From: Microbispora sp. NBC_01189
Lineage (GTDB): Bacteria > Actinomycetota > Actinomycetes > Streptosporangiales > Streptosporangiaceae
Assembly: GCF_036010665.1 (NCBI RefSeq)
Contig: NZ_CP108581.1
Coordinates: forward strand, 3,825,501-3,889,500
DNA length: 64,000 bases
Reading direction: 5' to 3'
Numbering within the stretch: the stretch's first letter is position 1; each line of letters starts with the position of its first letter. The position numbers and the translations under genes were made by a program. The notes beneath the pieces were generated by a model, which was not told where the DNA came from, did not search any database, and was given only the letters and a program-made list of their open reading frames with translations. This document shows positions 18,994 through 24,539 of the stretch, one piece after another.

Positions 18994-19403
18994 TCAGCGG
19001 GGTGTGGGCTGAAGGTCGAGGATCTGCTTGGGACGGGGGATGCCGAGCTTGGCGAGCAAGTCGCTCTGCGCCTTGGTGAGGCTGGTGACCTGTTGGAAGG
19101 TGCCCGTGGGGCCGGCGAAGGTCCCGATGTGGAGGCGTTGGAGCTCGCGGGCGGGCATGAGGCCAGGTCATGCCGGTCTGGGTCTCAACGATGCGGATGA
19201 GCAGCAGGGCGAGCCAGCACAAGATGACGTGGGCGCGGATGCGTTCTTCGAGCCGGTGGTAGACCGGCCGCAGGTTTCATGTCGCGCCAGCCGCGCTCGA
19301 CTTCCAGGAGCTGCTTGTAGCCCAGGGAGATGTCCTCGGCGCTGAGGTGGGGGTCACTGCAGCGAAGGAGGTACTTGCCGTCGAGGTTGGCCTCGGTTTT
19401 CGT
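18994..19403 (-). pseudogene. C-terminal remnant of an IS1634/IS4-type transposase
   Basis: Translated in three minus-strand frames, the pieces read in order LDGKYLLRCSDPHLSAEDIS and YKQLLEVERGWRDMKP, then CWLALLLIRIVETQTG, then QRLHIGTFAGPTGTF and LAKLGIPRPKQILDLQPTPR before a stop at 18994. This is the C-terminal third of a DDE transposase of the IS1634-like group. The N-terminal part and terminal inverted repeats are absent and there are at least two frameshifts. It is a fossil insertion in the island. Confidence 0.7.
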
Positions 19404-19460
19404 CACCGAACTGACCGGCCTGCTCGACCTGTCATGCTCGCCGCCGACCCGCTGACCTGA

Positions 19461-19634
19461 CTCCGCCTGCTCATCCTCGACCACCACCCCCACCTGCGCA
19501 CCGCCACACCCGCGCTCTGCCGGCCCGTCCGACGCGCACGAAAACGCCTCATCCGGCTATGCGCCGACCATCCCCACACCGCCGACCTGATCACGGCCTG
19601 GAGCAAGATCCGAGCCTTGGCCGCCCCCACCTGA
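19461..19634 (+). pseudogene. Unidentified coding remnant without start codon
   Basis: A 57-residue open stretch between two stops with no usable start and a protein-like composition (RRARKRLIRLCADHPHTADL, ending AAPT). It looks like the C-terminal tail of a lost gene and the family is not recognised. It could be chance coding potential. Confidence 0.3.
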
Positions 19635-19720
19635 CCGCGACCCCATCCGCCCCGACCAGCAGAAAGGCCCCGCTCACCCGCCCGCCCCGTGATCAACACG
19701 GCACTCGGGAGGACTCGATC

Positions 19721-19885
19721 ATGATCCTGAAAGATCTGGGTATCGGCACTGTGCTCAAGGTCAGTGCCGCACATCGACTCTCGCCCAAGCGCAGCCGGGA
19801 TCTGCTCAACGGAGTGCGCGAGCTCGTGTCTGGTGGGAGACTTGCGAGTCGTGGTGCGCACCCGGGTCTGGATCTCCAAGCTTGA
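19721..19885 (+). CDS. Small ORF upstream of and overlapping a BrnT-like gene
   Basis: A 54-residue ORF with a strong Shine-Dalgarno (GGGAGG, 8 nt before the ATG). The first 40 residues (ILKDLGIGTVLKVSAAHRLS, then RSRDLLNGVRELVSGGR) look protein-like, while the tail is read in the frame overlapping the next gene. It could be a small antitoxin-like protein, or the first part of a longer protein split by a frameshift near 19845. Not recognised as a family. Confidence 0.45.
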   Translation: MILKDLGIGTVLKVSAAHRLSPKRSRDLLNGVRELVSGGRLASRGAHPGLDLQA

Positions 19886-20126
19886 CATCCCGGGCAACTT
19901 CGATTCGAAGATCAAATCTAAGCACGACCTGACCGGTGAAGACGTCCATGACGCCCTGGTCGCTCAGCCGGGCGTTATCGGTGAAACCGAGGATCACCCT
20001 GAGTACGGCACCCGAAAGATCGTCTGGGCCGAGACCTTCAGCGGGGTCAAGTTCCGCGCCTACCTGTACATCGTGGATGAACCAGACGGGCACTACCGGC
20101 TGGGCACCGCATATGAAGAGGAATGA
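19851..20126 (+). CDS. BrnT-like toxin-fold protein (tentative)
   Basis: A 91-residue small protein. The pattern SKIKSKHDLTGEDVHDALV, then EYGTRKIVWAETFSGVKFRA and a closing strand YRLGTAYEEE resembles the BrnT/RelE-like ribonuclease-toxin layout, in which a K-H-x-(L/V)-(T/S)-x-E-(E/D)-(V/A) helix is followed by a beta hairpin. GTG 19851 is chosen because GGGAGA lies about 10 nt upstream. It overlaps the preceding small ORF and is followed 30 nt later by a possible antitoxin gene. Homology is only suggestive. Confidence 0.55.
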   Translation: MVRTRVWISKLDIPGNFDSKIKSKHDLTGEDVHDALVAQPGVIGETEDHPEYGTRKIVWAETFSGVKFRAYLYIVDEPDGHYRLGTAYEEE

Positions 20127-20156
20127 CAGGTGTGCCATGACGAGAAAGCAGGCATC

Positions 20157-20357
20157 ATGAGAGGTGTGACGACACGATCTGGTGAGCCCTGGGACGATCT
20201 CTCTGAGCCTGCCGCGAAGACGGTCGAACGCCCACGTGTGATCCGAATCGTGTACAGCGAAACTGACGACGGGTGGCGGGCCTCATCGCCCGACTTGCGA
20301 AGCATCAAGATGACACGGCTAAGCCTCAGCAAGCTGAAGCGCGACCTACGGGGATAG
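20157..20357 (+). CDS. HicB-like antitoxin fragment (tentative)
   Basis: A 66-residue protein with VIRIVYSETDDGWRASSPDL near residues 30-50, which resembles the first strand-turn-strand of HicB/DUF1902-type antitoxins. It then ends abruptly with a short helix (LSLSKLKRDLRG), so it is shorter than the usual family and may be truncated. AGCAGG precedes the ATG. It follows the BrnT-like gene closely and may be its antitoxin. Confidence 0.45.
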   Translation: MRGVTTRSGEPWDDLSEPAAKTVERPRVIRIVYSETDDGWRASSPDLRSIKMTRLSLSKLKRDLRG

Positions 20358-20436
20358 CGTCCGGAACGAGCATGGTACGGGGAAGATCAGCATCCTGGGC
20401 GGGGGCTGGTCGCTCATTGGGCCAGGCCGAACTCAC

Positions 20437-20802
20437 ATGTCATTGGCGATATTCGTTCGGGCAAGCGTGCTGGAATCCACCGAGCCCGTTCTCTTCAGGC
20501 TGCATCTAGTGGAGATGGATGGCGAGCCAGTCAGTGTCGAGGCTGCCGATGGAGAGATGCGGCCTCTGTTCATTGAAGGGAACTTCAGGCTCTCCGACCG
20601 GAACGAATTGGATGAAGATATCTCCGCCGTTGGGGTTCACGCCAATTTCGCCGTCGACGTGGGAATGATCAAACTGCCCCCAGGGCGGGTCTACCGATGG
20701 GTGCTCCGCCTCAATGATCGGGAAGCGGCCTCGGTTGCCTTCGCTATCAGGCGAGAAAAGGACGTTGTCGAAGAGGCAGATGACGATCTAGAAGAACTCT
20801 GA
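20437..20802 (+). CDS. Hypothetical 121-residue island protein
   Basis: An acidic, beta-rich soluble protein (FRLHLVEMDGEPVSVEAADG, VDVGMIKLPPGRVYRWVLRL) with an acidic C-terminus (VVEEADDDLEEL). The layout, with a ligand-like beta-sandwich and an LPPGxYxW motif, recalls small DUF6941-type proteins, but I cannot assign it. Codon use is less GC-rich than in the flanks. No clear Shine-Dalgarno. Confidence 0.55.
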   Translation: MSLAIFVRASVLESTEPVLFRLHLVEMDGEPVSVEAADGEMRPLFIEGNFRLSDRNELDEDISAVGVHANFAVDVGMIKLPPGRVYRWVLRLNDREAASVAFAIRREKDVVEEADDDLEEL

Positions 20803-20958
20803 CCGCTGACCCTCCAATGCAACGTGGCCCGCGCGCAATCCCGGTGTCCTCGCCACGCGGCAACCGGCGTGGACGACGGTGGACTCGAATGGCAGCGGTA
20901 GTCCGTGTAATGCCTGAATATGGGCAATGATGGATGGTCCTAGACATGTCTGAGTCGG

Positions 20959-21049
20959 CTTGTAAACAGACGGTCTGGGGTTCGATTCCCCAAGGCGGCT
21001 CTCGTACCGAAGGCCCCTGACCAGGTGATACCCGGTCAGGGGCCTTGTG
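20959..21049 (+). repeat. attR: right 91-bp direct repeat (tRNA-Thr 3' fragment plus terminator)
   Basis: A near-copy of 17862-17952 with six mismatches, mostly in the spacer between tRNA and hairpin. The anticodon arm and T-arm sequences are kept but there is no 5' tRNA half, so it is not a functional tRNA. Confidence 0.88.
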
Positions 21050-21100
21050 TTAGTCGAGTCGCCGAGGATTTTGGCGTGTTGCCTGTGTACGCTCAGCGGC

Positions 21101-21673
21101 ATGGCCGCAAATGATCCGAAGCAGGCGGATTCCGGTGGGCTCACGTGGGTGAGTACGTTGGGCGGCCCGCACATCCTCGTGCCGCAGTCAGTGCTTTCGT
21201 ACTGGCACGGAGCGCCTGTGGACTATCCCGAGGATGAGGGCGACTACGGCCGCGCCTGCTCCGTGCAGTCGTACATCGGGCTGATCGACGTCGGCCCGTC
21301 CCAAGCGCTGGTCGTGGCGGGCGAACTTGGCGCTACGACCTACCTGCCAGAACGAAACGTGATCATCCAACGGGTAGGCATGCGATCAGCCGCACGTTAC
21401 GCGCAGGAGGCGAGCACCCTCACGAAGGCGGTGGTCGGGATCATCGACGCGGGAACCGTGCCGGAGGACGAAGAGGTGACATGGACGGTAGAAGAGTCAG
21501 TGATTCTCTTCGACTCCGTTCATGGGCATGAGTACGTCGCATCCGAGGACCATCTGTGGATCGACCTGAGACCCGGCCGATACAAGGTGCGAGCCGCTTA
21601 CGTCGAACTTCCGGAAGAGCGCATCGTGCTCGTATGGCTGAACCTGTCCGCAGTCGCCTCTTCAAGTTTTTGA
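21101..21673 (+). CDS. Imm21 family immunity protein, orphan
   Basis: A 190-residue protein matching the Imm21 pattern of polymorphic-toxin immunity proteins: WVSTLGGPHILVP near residues 13-25, YWHGAPVDYPEDEGDYGRAC, GLIDVGPSQALVVAGE and TTYLPER, with a C-terminal beta segment ending in GRYKVRAAYVE. Family members neutralise a cognate contact-dependent or secreted toxin. No toxin gene is adjacent, so this is a free-standing immunity gene immediately outside attR. TACGCT (21088-21093) ends 7 nt before the ATG, consistent with leaderless expression. Confidence 0.8.
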   Translation: MAANDPKQADSGGLTWVSTLGGPHILVPQSVLSYWHGAPVDYPEDEGDYGRACSVQSYIGLIDVGPSQALVVAGELGATTYLPERNVIIQRVGMRSAARYAQEASTLTKAVVGIIDAGTVPEDEEVTWTVEESVILFDSVHGHEYVASEDHLWIDLRPGRYKVRAAYVELPEERIVLVWLNLSAVASSSF

Positions 21674-21877
21674 AGGCCGCCGGGGACGATCAGGTCAACG
21701 ATGAGGGCGGGGCGGTCGGCGCTGTTTGTTGACGCACCTTCGGCTCGGCGGCCGCCGTCAGGGCGGTGCCGGCCAGACGATGTTGCGTCAAGACGATGCT
21801 CGTGTGATCCATCAAGGATGTCTCCAGGTCGCGGTGGCCAGCCTCCGCACCATCGACACCCGCGATACCACTTTTTG

Positions 21878-21883
21878 TATAAT
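21878..21883 (+). promoter_or_regulatory. Consensus -10 element of the HigB/HigA operon
   Basis: A perfect TATAAT, preceded by TTTTTG, ends exactly 6 nt before the GTG of the toxin gene. A perfect consensus -10 is striking in this GC-rich DNA and places the transcription start at or next to the start codon. A TCGACA that could serve as -35 lies about 19 bp upstream. Confidence 0.7.
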
Positions 21884-21889
21884 CAGCAG

Positions 21890-22264
21890 GTGGGCGCGCT
21901 TTGGCGGATCGAGATCGAGGCAGAGGTCCGACAGTGGCTGGAGATACTCACCGACCGGCACTACGACAAGGCCGAGCGGGCCGTCGACATGCTCGCCTCC
22001 CAGGCGACCACCCTCGGCGAGCCGTACTCACGCCACCTCGGCGGCAAGGTCCGTGAACTGCGCTTCGTTCTGGACGGCAACGCCATCCGCATCACCTACT
22101 GGCTCGCCCCCGGCCAGCGCATCGTGCTCCTCACCGTGTTCCGCAAGACCCGGCAACGGGAGGACGCGGAGATCGAACGGGCACGGCAAGCACAGAAGGT
22201 ATGCGAAGCCGAGCACACCCCCGCCGAACACATCTACGACCGGACCAAGGAGGACAAGCTGTGA
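21890..22264 (+). CDS. RelE/HigB family toxin
   Basis: A 124-residue phage-derived Gp49-like/HigB toxin: WRIEIEAEVRQWLEIL at the start, GGKVRELRFVLDGNAIRITY in the middle and the strand IVLLTVFRKTRQRE with the basic catalytic-type residues. Such toxins cut mRNA on the ribosome. Toxin-first order with a 4-nt GTGA overlap into an HTH antitoxin is typical of higBA. GTG 21890 is set by the TATAAT 6 nt upstream. Confidence 0.87.
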   Translation: MGALWRIEIEAEVRQWLEILTDRHYDKAERAVDMLASQATTLGEPYSRHLGGKVRELRFVLDGNAIRITYWLAPGQRIVLLTVFRKTRQREDAEIERARQAQKVCEAEHTPAEHIYDRTKEDKL

Positions 22265-22629
22265 ACCACTCTCAGTGGAAGACCCGGCGAACCAGGAAGC
22301 TCCTGGGCGAGACGGTCGAGGAGTCTCCCACTTACGTGGAGGCGGGTCAGGCTCTGGCTCTCGGCCAGGCCGTCTACAACCGCCGCACCGCCCTCGGCCT
22401 CTCCCAGGCCGAACTCGCTCGCCACGCCGGCATGACCCAACCCCAGATCTCCAACATCGAAGGCGGTGACTCCGTACCCACACTGCCTCTGCTGACCCGG
22501 CTCGCGAGCGCTCTGGACGCTGCCCTGACCATTCGGCTGGACGACGACGGCTCTGCCTTCGTCTTCACGCCCCACCACGGCCCCCGGCCTGGCGAGCCAA
22601 CCACCGGAGGCCACACCTCAGCAGCGTGA
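22261..22629 (+). CDS. XRE family HTH antitoxin (HigA-like)
   Basis: A 122-residue antitoxin with a helix-turn-helix (RTALGLSQAELARHAGMTQP, ISNIEGGDSVPTLPLLTRLA) at about residues 40-80. It should bind both the toxin and the operon promoter. GTG 22261 overlaps the toxin stop and has GGAGG about 7 nt upstream, inside the toxin gene. The C-terminal 25 residues are Gly/Pro-rich and probably flexible. Confidence 0.88.
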   Translation: MNHSQWKTRRTRKLLGETVEESPTYVEAGQALALGQAVYNRRTALGLSQAELARHAGMTQPQISNIEGGDSVPTLPLLTRLASALDAALTIRLDDDGSAFVFTPHHGPRPGEPTTGGHTSAA

Positions 22630-22668
22630 ATGCTCGAGTAATCATCAATACCTGTGGATCAACATTTT

Positions 22669-22770
22669 TCAGGCGGCTATCGACGGGTCCTCGATGGCCG
22701 ATGATTCCTCGGGCCGTTCGACGAGCTTGCCTTTGACGAAGGCCGCCTCGGCGCGGACCAGGGCGACGAG
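22669..22770 (-). pseudogene. Possible transposase C-terminal fragment
   Basis: A minus-strand open stretch reads THLVALVRAEAAFVKGKLVE followed by an acidic tail and a TGA at 22669. It resembles the extreme C-terminus of mutator-type transposases (an LVALVRAGAxF pattern). No start, body or inverted repeat is present. Confidence 0.3.
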
Positions 22771-23110
22771 ATGCGTCGCAGGTCGTCAGGAGTCGCGCTT
22801 TCCCGGATCCCCATCGCCGAGGCGATCGGCCGACGAGTCATCGGAATCGACGTCTCACCGACCATGCTCGAACAAGCTCGTACCCGCGCGGCCGAAGTGG
22901 ATGTCGAACTCGATCTCAGAGAGACCGACATCCGCGACCTCCCGCTGGAGGAGTCGGCAGCGCTGATCTACTGCCTATTCCGGTCGCTCCAGCACCTACC
23001 GATTTGGGCCGACCGCCGCCACACCTTCGAGCACGTCGCCGCCTCCCTCCGCCCCGGGGGACGCTTCGCCTGGAACGCTATCGCCTTCGACCACCACGTC
23101 GCGGCCCCTC
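22771..23110 (+). pseudogene. Truncated SAM-dependent methyltransferase
   Basis: The open frame contains the middle of a class I methyltransferase: RRVIGIDVSPTMLEQART (motif II), DIRDLPLEESAALIYCLFR, HVAASLRPGGRFAWNAIAFD (motif III-type). The N-terminal motif I (glycine loop) is missing and the C-terminal third is absent. The frame stays open to 23394 but there it only mirrors the opposite-strand hydrolase. The transposase-like scrap immediately upstream may mark the break. Confidence 0.65.
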
Positions 23111-23190
23111 CTCCTTCCGCTGCAGCCCTTACGATCGCCTTGCTGTGGCTGGTCGCCGTACGGGGTCGGGACGATCGCCGGGCCGCGGTG

Positions 23191-23919
23191 TCATGCCATG
23201 GTCCCGGCGGCGGCGCTTGCGAGGAGCGCCGCGACACGGTGACCGGCCTCCATCGCGAGGCCGCCCGCGGCCGGAACACATCGCCTCAGGCCGGGGTCGT
23301 ACCGCGTCATCACGATGCCCGCGTGATTCGTCTCCAGCTCGTGAATATGCACTGGCCAAGCATGGTCGCGCAGCACCTTCGCGAAGTCACGTGAGTGCTG
23401 TACGTCCACCAGTTCGTCATCAACCCCATGCAGTAGCCAGAAAGGAATGGGGTCAAGGCCACCGTGCAGTACCGCTTCAAGCGGCACCCTGGCCGAGACG
23501 GGAGTCGGCCGCCCAAAGCCCGTGGCCAAGCACGCCACCGCGGAAGGCCGCCAACCGCCGGCAGCCGAAGCGTCCACAGCGATCCCCGAAGCTGCCCGAG
23601 CCCCCCGCGACCAACCCGCGAGAAGCACGCGACGTGGATCTCCGCGAAATGCTTGAACATGCGCCCGTACGAAGGAGATCGACGCCAGCAGATGAGCACG
23701 CCCCCCGTCTGGGGCATCGGGGCGCCAGTCAGGCGCAAACACCACCACGCCCAACTCGGCCGTGACTCGAGCCAACGGCTCCAGAACATTCCGCTCGTCG
23801 GGACCGCTACCGTGCCAGAGCAGCATCACCGGGTCCGACTCCGCGTTCACGCGGCGGTAGACATCCAGCAACTTGCCCGTCGCGTCGTAAGCGACCCCGC
23901 GATCGACGTGGAGAGCCAC
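23191..23919 (-). CDS. Alpha/beta hydrolase (dienelactone hydrolase/esterase-like)
   Basis: A 242-residue serine hydrolase. The oxyanion region is LLWHGSGPDERN (near 33-44), the nucleophile elbow GWSRG (near 104-108), the acid Asp in LLHGVDDELVD and the catalytic His in ELETNHAGI. No signal peptide is seen, so it is cytoplasmic, and the substrate is unknown. The start is a GTG at 23919. It lies head to tail with the truncated methyltransferase on the other strand. Confidence 0.82.
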   Translation of the reverse strand: MALHVDRGVAYDATGKLLDVYRRVNAESDPVMLLWHGSGPDERNVLEPLARVTAELGVVVFAPDWRPDAPDGGRAHLLASISFVRAHVQAFRGDPRRVLLAGWSRGARAASGIAVDASAAGGWRPSAVACLATGFGRPTPVSARVPLEAVLHGGLDPIPFWLLHGVDDELVDVQHSRDFAKVLRDHAWPVHIHELETNHAGIVMTRYDPGLRRCVPAAGGLAMEAGHRVAALLASAAAGTMA

Positions 23920-24059
23920 ATTGAACCGCCTCGGCTTCGGTGGAGACCTCAGGGGTTGATTCCAGCGGGTCCGCTGGGGTGGTGTTGAGCGCAGTAGAAA
24001 GCTTCGTACTTGTGCGGAAGTGCGCCGACAGGATTCTGTGATCGTCGTACAGTCCGGGC

Positions 24060-24461
24060 ATGACCCTCAACCGCGCGCAGTCCTCCGTTCGTCGGGTCGG
24101 AATCCATCCCGCGCTGTTCGTCGTGCTTCTCGTGATCGCCGCTGCAGTCGGTGCTTTCATCACGCACAACCTGCCGTACGGCTCGAAGACGTTGACCTAC
24201 TCCTACGGGACGGCCACTGTCACGGGGGAGGAAGGCTCCGGAGTCGTCACGATCGATAAGGAGGGAAACATACCTCTCCCCTCGGACATCCCGTGGGTGG
24301 ATCGCGGAGGGCGCGCCATCAGCGGGGGGCGGCCCGAATGCCTCAAGGGGAACGGGGACGAACAGGTGAGTGATGTTCGGGTCGAAGTCGGTTACCTCTG
24401 GGTTCGCCTTCCGGACGGCAAGGGCTCGTATCCCATGGTCGGGTGGCTCCGTTGTCTGTGA
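24060..24461 (+). CDS. Hypothetical single-pass membrane or secreted protein
   Basis: A 133-residue protein with one N-terminal membrane segment (GIHPALFVVLLVIAAAVGAF, about 14-33) followed by an extracytoplasmic beta-rich domain containing two cysteines (PECLKG and terminal LRCL) that could form a disulphide. Family not recognised. TACAGT (24048-24053) ends 6 nt before the ATG. Confidence 0.7.
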   Translation: MTLNRAQSSVRRVGIHPALFVVLLVIAAAVGAFITHNLPYGSKTLTYSYGTATVTGEEGSGVVTIDKEGNIPLPSDIPWVDRGGRAISGGRPECLKGNGDEQVSDVRVEVGYLWVRLPDGKGSYPMVGWLRCL

Positions 24462-24487
24462 ACACGGCACGGGACGTACAACGGGGT

Positions 24488-24524
24488 GGGCCGCGGGCGG
24501 TGCGCGTGGCACCATCCGCGGCCC
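24488..24524. terminator. Hairpin between convergent genes
   Basis: A 9-bp perfect stem (24488-24496 with 24516-24524) between the small membrane protein and the secreted beta-helix gene, probably terminating both. Confidence 0.6.
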
Positions 24525-24539
24525 GGTGGAACCTTCACG

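Larger units (their letters stand above)
17862..21049. mobile_element. Degraded integrative element inserted in tRNA-Thr
   Basis: A 3.2-kb island bounded by 91-bp direct repeats. The left copy is the 3' half of the functional tRNA plus its terminator; the right copy is a tRNA fragment lacking the 5' half. Directly inside the left end is a minus-strand tyrosine integrase, as in actinomycete integrative elements. It contains no transfer (TraB/FtsK-like) or replication gene, and the integrase is broken, so this is an immobile remnant. Cargo is a transposase fragment plus small toxin-antitoxin-like genes. Base composition is less GC-rich than the flanks, especially at 20.1-20.8 kb. Confidence 0.85.

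Noticed and set aside
20941..21003. Second tRNA-Thr gene
   Set aside because: Only the anticodon arm, T-arm and acceptor 3' strand are present; there is no D-arm or 5' acceptor strand, so this is the attR copy.
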